Source of the DNA: Oceanihabitans sp. 2_MG-2023
Lineage (GTDB): Bacteria > Bacteroidota > Bacteroidia > Flavobacteriales > Flavobacteriaceae
DNA: 64,000 nt
Reading direction: 5' to 3'
NCBI RefSeq assembly: GCF_030547245.1
Contig: NZ_JAUOQT010000005.1
Span: forward strand, 183,936-247,935
A model generated the notes under the pieces. The model was not told the DNA's origin. It saw nothing but the letters and a program-made list of their open reading frames with translations, and ran no database searches. A program made the position numbers and the translations under genes. Positions within the stretch are counted from its first letter, which is position 1; each line of letters begins with the position of its first letter. This document shows, one piece after another, positions 54,154 through 63,943 of this stretch.

Positions 54154-54651
54154 TTATTGAAGCTGCAAAAGCATATCATGTAATTTATTAGAAACAGGAA
54201 TAATATTTTGACCTTCTAGATTGATAAAGCCTATATGCTTCAATGTAGGATCATATATTAGGTTAAGAAACTCATTATCTTTTTTAACTACAAATTGTAT
54301 TGTAGGATTAATTTCTAATTTCTCAGAGTAGTTTTTCCAATCATACGAATTATCATTAAGAATGTTTTGAACTAGTAAGTTGGTTGCTTTAGTATCTAGT
54401 TTTTTTTGAAAAACAAGTTTGTTAGAGGTTTCTCCTTCAGAACCTTCTATTGGTTTTTGTACAATTTTGTATAGCGAAATTTCACTAGATTGTTCTAAAA
54501 CTGAAATAGGAGTATTGTTCAATAAACTTTTTAAGGTAGTAGTATTGGGTGTACTTGCCTTAAAAGCACTTTGCTTATTCTTATTACTTTTACAGTTGTA
54601 AGTAGTTAAAAGCACTATAGATAACAAGACTATTTTTAAGATTTTAAACAT
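54154..54651 (-). CDS. Putative lipoprotein paired with the papain-like peptidase
   Basis: 165 residues. The N-terminus (MFKILKIVLLSIVLLTTYNC) is a lipoprotein-like signal with Cys 20, though TYNC is a weak lipobox. The rest is a mixed alpha/beta sequence without a domain I can name. It starts one base after the stop of the peptidase gene, so both are translated together. A protease inhibitor or substrate-delivery protein is possible from this pairing, but nothing in the sequence proves it. Confidence 0.72.
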   Translation of the reverse strand: MFKILKIVLLSIVLLTTYNCKSNKNKQSAFKASTPNTTTLKSLLNNTPISVLEQSSEISLYKIVQKPIEGSEGETSNKLVFQKKLDTKATNLLVQNILNDNSYDWKNYSEKLEINPTIQFVVKKDNEFLNLIYDPTLKHIGFINLEGQNIIPVSNKLHDMLLQLQ

Positions 54652-54652
54652 C

Positions 54653-56095
54653 TTATCTTCTTTTTATATCCAAAATCATTAATGCAATACTACCTTCTGT
54701 AAACTCTGAAGTAAACCCTATTTTATCAGTATTTAGAGTTATATCGTCTTTACTTATTAGTTTATCATTAAATATAACATAGAGTTTGTCTAGAATATTC
54801 CCTTCCATAGTATCTAGGTTATTTTTTACTTGATCCATGTCTATTTTATCCAAAGAGAAAATTACAATAGAATAATCAGAATCAATATCTCCATTAAGTC
54901 TAAACCAATGTTTTTCTCCAGGTATTACAACCGAGGTGTTCTCATAATTTATATATGGACTAACATCTTCTTTATGAGGAAATAACACGCCGTTTTGCCC
55001 CTCGCTATCTGCACCAAGTACATAGACATAGGATGGTTTATTTACTTTGGCATACATTCTATATTTGGTGTTAGCAGGGTAAATGTTTTTTGTTGTATAG
55101 TCTCCAATACTTTGTACTTCTTCTTCAACAACAACCTCTTGCCAACCTAGAACACTTTTTTTGTAATCACCAGTACCTAAATTAATATCCATTGTAGAAC
55201 CATCAAATAATTCTAAATCTAATTCTCCTGATAAAACATTTCTTTCTTGTTTGATCGGTTTTTTCTGCGGAATCATTTCAAAAGCATACTTCGTTAAATT
55301 GGCAAAATCTTCATATCTAACCCAGATAAAACCATCATTTCCCCATTGTTTTCCCCAACTATTTACAATTTCAAAAGAACCGCCGTATTTTTCATCATCA
55401 TATCCAATAACACACATTGCATGTCCACCAGTAGTTTCAGTATATTCTGGTTCAAAAACAGTTTTCGCAGTATAAAAGGAATTTTCGATCATAAAACCAA
55501 TAATTACTGGATTTCCGTTTACTAAAGATCTTTTTACAGATTCTATTTTAGTTTGATTACTTTCCCCATCACCATATAATCTTGTAAAATCTTTAATTTT
55601 ATTTTCTTTAGCCTTGCTAATTAAAGTTTCTGGTATAGACGAATCACACATAACATCGTAATCATTAAATAAAGGCGTTCCCATTTCTACCATTACTTTT
55701 AATGCTCTGTTTATATATGCTCCTCCTTGACAATTATAATCATCATCAATATTAGAATTTAAATAAGTAAAAACAGGAGAGTAGGTGTTCTTATTAATAT
55801 CTTCTTTTGCAGTAAGATCATTTCTTCTAGCATTTAAAATGGTTCTACCGTAATACGCAGAAGACCATCCTACACATGTGCCATATCCACCTTGATTTTT
55901 AATTTCTGGAACAAACTCTTTTAAGGAAGAACTTGTTTGATCGCTTATAACATCTTGAAAAGCTACATTTCTAGCTTTCATTGGAGTTTTATTATAAGAT
56001 GCGTCATCAAATAAAAGGCCCGTCTTAGGTTTGTTTTGGGCAAAAATGGAAATAGTAATCGTACAAAATAAAAGAATAGTTAGTTTGTTCTTCAT
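54653..56095 (-). CDS. Exported C1 (papain-like) cysteine peptidase with DUF4384-like C-terminus
   Basis: 480 residues. Signal peptide about 1-20 (FCTITISIFAQ). The peptidase domain has Gln 68 and Cys 74 (IKNQGGYGTCVGWSSAYY), His 225 (TGGHAMCVIGYDD) and Asn 245 (FEIVNSWGKQWGNDGFIWVR), the full papain catalytic set. The C-terminal 170 residues (PSYVYVLGADSEGQNGVLFP, then EKHWFRLNGD) resemble DUF4384, a domain often attached to peptidases. No long propeptide is visible. It probably acts in the periplasm or outside. Confidence 0.9.
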   Translation of the reverse strand: MKNKLTILLFCTITISIFAQNKPKTGLLFDDASYNKTPMKARNVAFQDVISDQTSSSLKEFVPEIKNQGGYGTCVGWSSAYYGRTILNARRNDLTAKEDINKNTYSPVFTYLNSNIDDDYNCQGGAYINRALKVMVEMGTPLFNDYDVMCDSSIPETLISKAKENKIKDFTRLYGDGESNQTKIESVKRSLVNGNPVIIGFMIENSFYTAKTVFEPEYTETTGGHAMCVIGYDDEKYGGSFEIVNSWGKQWGNDGFIWVRYEDFANLTKYAFEMIPQKKPIKQERNVLSGELDLELFDGSTMDINLGTGDYKKSVLGWQEVVVEEEVQSIGDYTTKNIYPANTKYRMYAKVNKPSYVYVLGADSEGQNGVLFPHKEDVSPYINYENTSVVIPGEKHWFRLNGDIDSDYSIVIFSLDKIDMDQVKNNLDTMEGNILDKLYVIFNDKLISKDDITLNTDKIGFTSEFTEGSIALMILDIKRR

Positions 56096-56240
56096 GATTT
56101 TAAATTTAAGTATAAGTTAATAGCTAACGACTAAGCTAGAAAAAAAATAATTAATATACAATTCATTTAATTATTAAGAGTTTACATGCTAAATAAAGGG
56201 AGGGCATTGTATGAGAATAATTTAAATCGTAAAGGACTAT

Positions 56241-57044
56241 TTAGTATTGTATGTTGTTGATAACTAGCTGTTCAAGGATGCGTTCCACACCAAAATCATC
56301 ATTATTAGAAGTCTGGTAATTCGCAATGGCTTTAATGTTATCATGCGCATTTTCCATAGCATAGCTATAAGTTGCACATTGAAGCATTTCAAAATCATTA
56401 TTGTAATCACCAAATGCCATCGTTTCGGCAGTACTTATTTTATGTTTTTTTTGAAGAAATTGTATGGCATGCCCTTTATTGGTTATTGCATCCGATATAT
56501 CTACCCAGTGATTTCCAGATACCACAACATTATATTTTGGAGATAAATCTTTTACAAAAGGGTAGATGTTGGCTTCTGAACTTGTTGGATGATAAAGTGC
56601 TATTTTAATAACCTCTTCTTTAATTTCTTTAATAGAATCAATGATTGTGTAATTCGAATAATATTCAGAAAACAACTGGATCATTTCATCAGAAGCTCTT
56701 TTAATATACGCTTTATGTTTGGTGCAAAAAAGAGGATATGTGTTTTCTATAGTATTTACTATATTAAATAATTGGCTTACTTTTTCATTACTTAGAGCAT
56801 TAGATAGCAGTAATGTTTCATTTTCTATAACTAATCCGCCATTCTCTGCAACTATAGTAATGTCTTCTTTTATAGTTTTAAGCTTTTCAGTAATACTATA
56901 ATAAGGTCTTCCGCTTGCAGCAACAAATAATATATTTTGTTTTTTTAGTTGTTTAAAAATTTCGAAAAACTTACTACTAACTTCATGGTTGGAGTTTAGT
57001 AAGGTTCCATCCATATCTGTAATAACCATTTTTACGTTTTTCAT
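56241..57044 (-). CDS. Cof-type HAD phosphatase
   Basis: 267 residues. HAD motif I is ITDMDGTLLNSN at about residues 8-19, motif II AASGRPYYS near 43, and the late GDYNNDFEMLQCATYSYAMENA near residue 216 carries motifs IV and cap features. It belongs to the Cof/YbiV subfamily, which hydrolyses sugar phosphates, nucleotides or flavin phosphates in the cytoplasm. Substrate is not set by the sequence. It stands alone. Confidence 0.92.
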   Translation of the reverse strand: MKNVKMVITDMDGTLLNSNHEVSSKFFEIFKQLKKQNILFVAASGRPYYSITEKLKTIKEDITIVAENGGLVIENETLLLSNALSNEKVSQLFNIVNTIENTYPLFCTKHKAYIKRASDEMIQLFSEYYSNYTIIDSIKEIKEEVIKIALYHPTSSEANIYPFVKDLSPKYNVVVSGNHWVDISDAITNKGHAIQFLQKKHKISTAETMAFGDYNNDFEMLQCATYSYAMENAHDNIKAIANYQTSNNDDFGVERILEQLVINNIQY

Positions 57045-57143
57045 ACAATCTTATATTTTATTTGAAGATATGAATATTAAAAAATAGGATTCAAAAAAAA
57101 ATGTTAAGTTAATGTAAACAAAAGGATTTATGTTTTTTCTCGT

Positions 57144-60100
57144 TTAATGTTTGCCTAAATGACAACCGCAAGCACCTCGAGTAAAACTTTGACTTTCAAT
57201 ATCCCAAGGGAAACTTGCATTGTATTTGTTATTCTCCCAATAAAAAGGAGTACGTTTTTTTGGTTCATTACCTATTTCATCCATAGTTTCGCTATCATAC
57301 AAACGGCCATTAATCATAGTGTAAATAATACTTTCAGAATTGCGAATATCTTCTAGTGGATTATTGTTCATTACAATTAAATCTGCTAGTTTGCCTTGTT
57401 TTAAAGATCCAATATCTGCTGCCATTCCAATATAATCTGCACCATTTATCGTTGCAGCTTTTAATGCTTCATGGTTGGTCATACCTCCTTGTTGAAGCAT
57501 CCATAATTCCCAATGCGCACCAAGGCCTTGTAGTTGTCCATGCGCGCCAAGGTTGACTTTTACACCAGCATCTGTCAAAGCTTTACAAGTTTCTGAAACT
57601 AATATATGACCATTTTTATATTCTTCTTCTGGAGCCATAGTGCGATGCCTTGCTCTAGCATCTAAAATTCCTCTTGGCATAAATTGTAACAATTTTTTAT
57701 TTTCCCAAACATTCGTGTTTTCGTAGAAATAATTTTCACCATTTAATCCTCCATAATTTACTATAAGTGTAGGTGTATATCCAACATTACTTCTTCCCCA
57801 AAGCTCAAGAACATCTTTATAAACAGGAGCTACAGGAATATTATGTTCTACACCAGTGTGGCCATCCATAATCATAGTTATATTATGATAAAAAGTCGAT
57901 CCTCCCTCTGGCACAACAAAAATGCCTTCTTCTCGAGCGGCTTGTAATACTTGCTGACGTTGTTCGCGTCTTGGTTGGTTGTAACTCTTAACAGACAAAG
58001 CACCAAAAGCTTTTGTGCGTCGAATGGAAGAACGAGCGTCTTCTAAATTATTAATGGTGGCTTTAAAATCGCCGTCTGCTCCATATAATATAAATCCAGT
58101 AGAGTAGAGGCGAGGTCCTACTAATGTTCCTTTTTTTTGCAATTCGGAAAGCGCAAAAACGGTTTCCGAATTTGCAGAAGGATCATGTGATGTTGTAACT
58201 CCATAAGCTAGATTTGCATAGAATTGCCAATGCTTTTGCGTGGTTAATCCTGCTCTAAATGCACCAATATGCGCATGTACATCTACAATTCCTGGCATAA
58301 TAGTTTTTCCGGAAACATCATAAAGTTTAGCTTGAGATGGAATGGTTACTTCTGAAGAATTTCCTATAGCTTCAATTCTATTATTTTTAACAATAATAGT
58401 TCCGTTTTCAATTATTTGATTGCCTTCCATTGTAATAATTCGTGCACCTTTAAATGCAATTACTCCTTGAGGTTTATCTGTATTTATAGTTAGAGGTATT
58501 TGAATACCAGTTTCTGTTAATTTTGTTTCTTCGGAAGCTTCCGCAGTAAAGTAGGTGTTCCCTAAAGTCCAGTGTATTTTTTTACTATCCATCGACCAAT
58601 GTAAATTGATACCAGCATCTTTAGAAATTTGCGTAATTGGTACAAATTTGGATTTATCTGTTATATCTAAAGTCTGTCCAGACTTTGGCATTGGTGCTAT
58701 ATATACTTTATGTAAGTGTATAAAAGCAATCCAATTTCCGTCTGGACTAGGAACCAATCGATTTCCATGTTTTGACTTAATTAATACACGTTCGTCCTGT
58801 CCATTTAAATCTACACTTTTTAATTCTTTAGTAAGAGCGCCAAAAAACATGCCTCCTTTTTGATATATAATTCGGTTTTTATCTGCATTAAAAATCGGGA
58901 AATCTCCTTCTTTAGTAACGAACTCGATATTGTTTCCGTTTGCATCCATTCTATAAATACCAGTATCCTTGGTAAAAGATCTACCTTGTGCTGTATTTCC
59001 GGACTGCTTATTAAATACAATATGTTTTCCGTTTTTAGAATATGAAGGATTTCTATAAATCCCTTTTTCTTTGGATATTTTTATTGGAATTCCTCCGTTT
59101 GCTGAAATAGTATAAATAGCTCCAAGAGTTTCATCATTCCAAGTTACATAAGTAATGTTTTTTCCATCCGGAGAGTAGGTTGGTTCAAACTCAAAATCGG
59201 TTCCAGAAGTAAGACGTTTTGGAGTCCCGTTTGGCATCTTCATCGTCCATAAATAACCTATTGCATTAAAAACCACCGTTTTTTCATCTGGAGATGTTAC
59301 CAAATGGCGAATAACTTTTGCTTTAAAAGACTCTGGAGCAACAGGAGTATCGACTTCAATAGCTTTTGCAATTTTAATGGTTGCTTCTACTTGAAAAGGG
59401 ATAGTACTAACTTTCAAAGTTTTGGTATTAATTCGTTTTATTTTTCCGCCAGACCAAATCACAATATCTTCGTTATTTGGCATCCAATTAAAATTAGTGT
59501 AGACTCCAAAAATAGCCCAAGCTTCTTGTTGGTCTTTATTTAATGTGTTATAAATAGGCCATTCTTCGCCAGTTTCTAAATCATGAATATATAATACCGT
59601 TTTTGTACGTACACGTTTTACAAAAGCTAACTTTTTACCATCTCTAGAAATTTGTGGTCTTGCTGCTCCTCCAGGTCCACCAGTAATTCTTTCGGTTTTA
59701 CCAGTTTCCATATTATAAGCATTAATAGCATAGATTTGTTGGTTTGGATTTTTATTGTATTGAAAAAAACCACCAGGATAAACATCTTCACTATAATATA
59801 AATGTTTCCCATCTAATGATAAACTTGGTTCGTTTACATCTTGTTGCTCATTTTTCTTTTTGGTAAGTTGCAATCCACTACCACCAGTTTTATGATACAT
59901 CCACATTTCTCCAGCACCTAAAGATCGACCAGAAGTAAAGTGTTTTCTTGCGATAAGATAGTTGCCATCTGGTGTCCAAATAGCGTTATTTAGAAGTCTA
60001 AAATTCTCTTTGGTTATTTGTTTAGCATCACTACCATCAATATTCATGATCCAGATATTATCTCCACCACCAGCATCACTGGTAAACGAAATTTGTTTTC

Positions 60101-60407
60101 CATCAGGACTAAAACGTGGTTGGATTTCGAATGCTAAGCCTTCTCTAAGAATAGTTGCTTTCCCTCCTTGAATGGGCATAATATATATATCGCCAAGTAA
60201 ATCGAATACAATTTTAGAACCATCTGGACTTACATCGAGATTCATCCAAGTACCTTCATCTGTAGCGAGTGGGAACTCTTTATAATCCCAGTTTCCTTCT
60301 GGGTTAGAAACATCCCATTTTTCTTTCTCCTTCTCTTCATTTTCTTGACTAAAAACAGTTATTGTAAAAGCTAGAAATAGGATGGTAATAAGAGATATAC
60401 GATTCAT
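57144..60407 (-). CDS. Amidohydrolase with N-terminal TolB-like propeller
   Basis: 1087 residues. Signal peptide about 1-20. Residues about 45-620 contain TolB/PD40-type beta-propeller repeats (LDVSPDGSKIVFDLLGDIYI, PRFSPDGKQISFTSDAGG, PSYSKNGKHIVFNK). From about 655 an amidohydrolase domain follows: GKTIMPGIVDVHAHIGAF gives the first metal His pair, with ALTDAGVKVNLGAHGQ and LKQGKLADLIVMNNNPLEDI near the end. Probably a periplasmic or secreted hydrolase for cyclic amides, peptides or similar substrates. It is far longer than single-domain amidohydrolases because of the propeller. Confidence 0.92.
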   Translation of the reverse strand: MNRISLITILFLAFTITVFSQENEEKEKEKWDVSNPEGNWDYKEFPLATDEGTWMNLDVSPDGSKIVFDLLGDIYIMPIQGGKATILREGLAFEIQPRFSPDGKQISFTSDAGGGDNIWIMNIDGSDAKQITKENFRLLNNAIWTPDGNYLIARKHFTSGRSLGAGEMWMYHKTGGSGLQLTKKKNEQQDVNEPSLSLDGKHLYYSEDVYPGGFFQYNKNPNQQIYAINAYNMETGKTERITGGPGGAARPQISRDGKKLAFVKRVRTKTVLYIHDLETGEEWPIYNTLNKDQQEAWAIFGVYTNFNWMPNNEDIVIWSGGKIKRINTKTLKVSTIPFQVEATIKIAKAIEVDTPVAPESFKAKVIRHLVTSPDEKTVVFNAIGYLWTMKMPNGTPKRLTSGTDFEFEPTYSPDGKNITYVTWNDETLGAIYTISANGGIPIKISKEKGIYRNPSYSKNGKHIVFNKQSGNTAQGRSFTKDTGIYRMDANGNNIEFVTKEGDFPIFNADKNRIIYQKGGMFFGALTKELKSVDLNGQDERVLIKSKHGNRLVPSPDGNWIAFIHLHKVYIAPMPKSGQTLDITDKSKFVPITQISKDAGINLHWSMDSKKIHWTLGNTYFTAEASEETKLTETGIQIPLTINTDKPQGVIAFKGARIITMEGNQIIENGTIIVKNNRIEAIGNSSEVTIPSQAKLYDVSGKTIMPGIVDVHAHIGAFRAGLTTQKHWQFYANLAYGVTTSHDPSANSETVFALSELQKKGTLVGPRLYSTGFILYGADGDFKATINNLEDARSSIRRTKAFGALSVKSYNQPRREQRQQVLQAAREEGIFVVPEGGSTFYHNITMIMDGHTGVEHNIPVAPVYKDVLELWGRSNVGYTPTLIVNYGGLNGENYFYENTNVWENKKLLQFMPRGILDARARHRTMAPEEEYKNGHILVSETCKALTDAGVKVNLGAHGQLQGLGAHWELWMLQQGGMTNHEALKAATINGADYIGMAADIGSLKQGKLADLIVMNNNPLEDIRNSESIIYTMINGRLYDSETMDEIGNEPKKRTPFYWENNKYNASFPWDIESQSFTRGACGCHLGKH

Positions 60408-60481
60408 TAGTTATGTGTTTTATACGGAAAGATACTTATAATAATTCAAAAAATTTTGTTTTGTAATTTTGATAGTAGACA

Positions 60482-60518
60482 AAAAAAAATCCGAATCAAT
60501 TAAGATTCGGATTTTTTT
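60482..60518 (-). terminator. Terminator of the thrS-infC-rpmI-rplT operon
   Basis: Stem AAAAAAATCCGAATC / GATTCGGATTTTTTT with a 6-nt loop, just after the rplT stop on the minus strand. Confidence 0.88.
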
Positions 60519-60552
60519 ATAAGCGAAATATGTTATTATTTAGGCAAAAGCC

Positions 60553-60897
60553 TTATTTTACTTTATCTACAATTGCTTTAAAAGCTTCTGGGCTGTTCAT
60601 TGCTAAATCGGCTAAAACCTTACGGTTTAATTCGATGTTGTTAGCTTTTACTTTTCCCATGAATTGCGAATAAGATAAACCGTGTTCTCTAGCTCCAGCG
60701 TTAATACGCGTGATCCAAAGTGCACGAAATGTTCTCTTTTTATTTCTACGGTCTCTATACGAATATTGCATCGCTTTGTCCACCGCATTTTTTGCTACTG
60801 TCCAAACGTTTTTACGACGTCCAAAGTAACCTTTTGCTTGCTTAAGAACCTTTTTTCTTCTGGCTCTCTTTGCTACTGAATTTACTGATCTTGGCAT
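60553..60897 (-). CDS. rplT: 50S ribosomal protein L20
   Basis: 114 residues, the usual size. The sequence ([60 protein letters not shown]) is that of L20, which is needed early in 50S assembly. In other bacteria L20 represses its own operon, but no target structure was examined. Last gene of the cluster, 98 nt after rpmI. Confidence 0.98.
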   Translation of the reverse strand: MPRSVNSVAKRARRKKVLKQAKGYFGRRKNVWTVAKNAVDKAMQYSYRDRRNKKRTFRALWITRINAGAREHGLSYSQFMGKVKANNIELNRKVLADLAMNSPEAFKAIVDKVK

Positions 60898-60995
60898 AAT
60901 TTAATTGTTTTTTGTAGTAGGCGACTAACTAAATAGTACTTTTTATTGTGCCTAACTCCAGGGTTATTAATTTGTTTTAACCTATTAAAATAATG

Positions 60996-61193
60996 TTACT
61001 TTAAACGCATCATTACTTTAACATTGTTCTCATCTGCTTTATGTACTAAACCATCATGAGTTAATTTAAGCTTACGCTTCTTCGACTTCTTTGTTAAGAT
61101 GTGACTCTTAAAAGCGTGCTTTCTCTTAATTTTACCAGTACCTGTAAGCTTGAAACGCTTTTTAGCACTAGATTTTGTTTTCATTTTAGGCAT
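60996..61193 (-). CDS. rpmI: 50S ribosomal protein L35
   Basis: 65 residues and very basic. [20 protein letters not shown] and [19 protein letters not shown] are typical of L35. Located between infC and rplT as in most bacteria. Confidence 0.98.
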   Translation of the reverse strand: MPKMKTKSSAKKRFKLTGTGKIKRKHAFKSHILTKKSKKRKLKLTHDGLVHKADENNVKVMMRLK

Positions 61194-61274
61194 TTTCTCC
61201 TAGGTTTTATAATTTCGCTTATTATCTTTATACTAAAACTATTTTAGCATGTAATCAATAGAATGAACTATTGT

Positions 61275-61829
61275 TTATTTATTCTTTTTTGGAGCGATAA
61301 ACATTGTCATACGTTTACCTTCTAATCTTGGCATTTGCTCAACTTTTCCTAATTCTTCAAGATCTTGAGCTAATTTTAATAATAAAATTTGCCCTTGTTC
61401 TTTAAAAATTATAGAACGTCCTTTAAAGAATACAAATGCTTTTAATTTAGCTCCTTCTTTTAAAAACTTTTCGGCATGTTTCTTTTTAAATTCATAATCA
61501 TGATCATCTGTTTGAGGACCAAATCTTATTTCTTTAATAATAACTTTTGTTGCCTTAGATTTTAAAGCTTTGTCTCGTTTCTTTTGTTCATAAAGAAACT
61601 TCTTATAGTCCATAACTTTACACACAGGTGGTATTGCTTTAGGCGAGATTTCTACAAGATCTAAACCTTGTTCGTCTGCTATTGCTAAAGCTTGCTTTGT
61701 TTTATATACACCTACTTCAATATTATCTCCTACTAACCGAATTTCTTCAGCTCTAATTTTAGAGTTAATTCTGTGTTGGTCCTCTTTTATTACTCTAGGC
61801 GAGGATGATCTTCTTCTACGTATTGCTAT
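61275..61829 (-). CDS. infC: Translation initiation factor IF-3, probable AUA start
   Basis: 184 residues if translation starts at ATA 61829. The conserved protein runs from the N-terminus ([20 protein letters not shown]) through [20 protein letters not shown] to [18 protein letters not shown] and the C-terminal domain. Between the thrS stop (61862-61860) and a GTG at 61625 inside the protein there is no in-frame ATG, GTG or TTG. The frame is therefore open from the thrS stop, and a non-standard start is needed. ATA at 61829 (then GCA ATA CGT) or ATA at 61823 are the candidates. IF-3 disfavours non-AUG starts, and this gives autoregulation in E. coli (AUU start). Confidence 0.9.
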   Translation of the reverse strand: MAIRRRRSSSPRVIKEDQHRINSKIRAEEIRLVGDNIEVGVYKTKQALAIADEQGLDLVEISPKAIPPVCKVMDYKKFLYEQKKRDKALKSKATKVIIKEIRFGPQTDDHDYEFKKKHAEKFLKEGAKLKAFVFFKGRSIIFKEQGQILLLKLAQDLEELGKVEQMPRLEGKRMTMFIAPKKNK

Positions 61830-61859
61830 GACTTTTCTATTTAAGTTAAACTTATTATT

Positions 61860-63794
61860 TTAAAATTGTTTTAATGTCTTATTTACTTCTGTTGTTACAA
61901 TTTCTGAGAATGCATCTACACTAATCATGCCTAAATCTTCTCCTCCATGTTTTCTAACAGAAATTTTACCTTCTTGCTCTTCATTTTCACCAACAATAAT
62001 CATATAAGGGATTTTTTTCATTTCTGCTTCCCTTATTTTCTTCCCCATGGTTTCATTTCTATTGTCTACCAAGGCGCGAATTTCGTTATTTTCTAGCAAA
62101 CTTAAAACTTTTTTCGCGTATTTTTCATATTTCTCACTAATTGATAGTACAATAACTTGGTCTGGCATTAGCCATAGTGGGAAATTACCGGCAGTGTGTT
62201 CTAGTAAAATAGCTATAAAACGTTCCATACTCCCAAAAGGAGCACGATGTATCATGATTGGCATGTGTAGCTCGTTATCACTACCTTTGTAGGTTAATTC
62301 AAAACGCTCAGGTAAAGTATAATCTACTTGAATAGTACCTAATTGCCATTGTCTTCCAAGGGCATCTTTAACCATAAAGTCTAATTTCGGACCGTAAAAT
62401 GCTGCTTCACCAGTTTCTACTACATAATTAAGTCCTTTTTCTTTGGCTGCATTTAATATAGCGTCTTCTGCTTTTTTCCAGTTTTCATCACTACCTATAT
62501 ATTTATCCGGATTTTCAGGGTCTCTTAAAGATACCTGTGCTGTAAAATCTTCAAATCCTAAAGAACCAAATACATAAAGTACTAAGTCTATTACATCTTT
62601 AAACTCTTTATCTAATTGATCTGGTGTACAGAAAATATGTGCATCATCTTGTGTAAATCCTCTTACACGAGTTAAACCGTGTAATTCTCCACTTTGTTCA
62701 TATCTATAAACCGTACCAAATTCTGCAAAACGTTTTGGTAAATCTTTATAAGACCATTGACTACTTTTGTATATCTCACAGTGGTGTGGACAATTCATTG
62801 GTTTTAATAAAAACTCTTCTCCTTCTTTTGGTGTTGTAATTGGCTGAAAACTGTCTTCTCCATACTTAGCGTAATGACCAGAAGTCATATAAAGCTCTTT
62901 TTGTCCAATATGTGGTGTAACCACCATTTCATAACCAGCCTTTTTCTGTGCTTTTTTCAAGAAGTTTTCTAGACGTTCACGTAAAGCTGCTCCTTTTGGT
63001 AACCATAAAGGTAACCCTTGTCCAACTCTTTGAGAAAAAGTAAATAGCTCTAATTCTTTTCCAAGTTTTCTGTGGTCTCTCTTTTTAGCTTCTTCTAGTA
63101 ATTCTAAATAAGCAGTAAGTTCTTTCTGTTTCGGGAAAGAGGTACCGTAAACACGTGTAAGTTGTTTGTTGTTTTCATTTCCTCTCCAATATGCTCCTGC
63201 AACAGATAATATTTTAACCGCTTTTATAATTCCTGTGTTAGGAATATGTCCACCACGACATAAATCTGTAAACGTGTCGTGATCACAGAAAGTAATAGTA
63301 CCATCTTCAAGGTTTTCTATTAATTCTGTTTTGTACTCGTTGTCTTTATATAAAGCTAACGCTTCTGCTTTGGATGCATCTCGCATTTTAAATTCGTGTT
63401 TTCCACGAGCAATCTCAATCATTTTATTTTCAATAGACTTGAAATCTTTTTCCGAAACGGTATGCTCGCCAAAATCTACATCATAATAAAACCCATTATC
63501 AATAGCTGGACCTATAGTTAGTTTTATTCCTGGGTATAAAGCTTCTAATGCTTGTGCTAATACGTGTGCACTTGAATGCCAGAATGCTGTTTTTCCTTCA
63601 TCATTATTCCAGGTGTATAAAATCAAAGATCCGTCACTGGTCAACTTGGTTGAGGTTTCAATAGTTGTACCGTTAAAACTTGCTGAAATAACATTTCTAG
63701 CTAAACCTTCGCTAATACTTTTAGCAACATCCATAGGAGTAGCATTTTCTTCAAATGCTTTTATGCTCCCGTCTGGCAAAGTAATTTGTATCAT
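61860..63794 (-). CDS. thrS: Threonyl-tRNA synthetase
   Basis: 644 residues. The TGS domain (about 1-62), the editing domain with HxxxH motif ([18 protein letters not shown] near 73-90, then [14 protein letters not shown] near 180) and the class II core follow: [40 protein letters not shown] and [18 protein letters not shown]. The anticodon-binding domain is at the end. It attaches threonine to tRNA-Thr. Its TAA stop is in the same frame as infC, which continues from it. Confidence 0.97.
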   Translation of the reverse strand: MIQITLPDGSIKAFEENATPMDVAKSISEGLARNVISASFNGTTIETSTKLTSDGSLILYTWNNDEGKTAFWHSSAHVLAQALEALYPGIKLTIGPAIDNGFYYDVDFGEHTVSEKDFKSIENKMIEIARGKHEFKMRDASKAEALALYKDNEYKTELIENLEDGTITFCDHDTFTDLCRGGHIPNTGIIKAVKILSVAGAYWRGNENNKQLTRVYGTSFPKQKELTAYLELLEEAKKRDHRKLGKELELFTFSQRVGQGLPLWLPKGAALRERLENFLKKAQKKAGYEMVVTPHIGQKELYMTSGHYAKYGEDSFQPITTPKEGEEFLLKPMNCPHHCEIYKSSQWSYKDLPKRFAEFGTVYRYEQSGELHGLTRVRGFTQDDAHIFCTPDQLDKEFKDVIDLVLYVFGSLGFEDFTAQVSLRDPENPDKYIGSDENWKKAEDAILNAAKEKGLNYVVETGEAAFYGPKLDFMVKDALGRQWQLGTIQVDYTLPERFELTYKGSDNELHMPIMIHRAPFGSMERFIAILLEHTAGNFPLWLMPDQVIVLSISEKYEKYAKKVLSLLENNEIRALVDNRNETMGKKIREAEMKKIPYMIIVGENEEQEGKISVRKHGGEDLGMISVDAFSEIVTTEVNKTLKQF

Positions 63795-63817
63795 TCTATA
63801 TTATTAATTATAAGCTA

Positions 63818-63848
63818 CAAATATAATAGTATAAAAATTCACTCACAA
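63818..63848 (-). promoter_or_regulatory. Promoter of the thrS operon
   Basis: On the minus strand TTG (63848-63846), a 20-nt spacer and TATATTTG (63825-63818) match the Bacteroidota consensus. The leader to the ATG at 63794 is short, about 17 nt. Confidence 0.65.
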
Positions 63849-63943
63849 TATATATATAGGTATAAATTTATAATACCTAAAAACAAGACGTTTCCATAAT
63901 AGGTTGTATTATTTATTTACCAATTCTTTTTATAACTATTATA

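Noticed and set aside
61275..61625. Short IF-3 starting at GTG 61625
   Set aside because: It would lack the whole N-terminal domain, whose conserved sequence is intact and in frame upstream.
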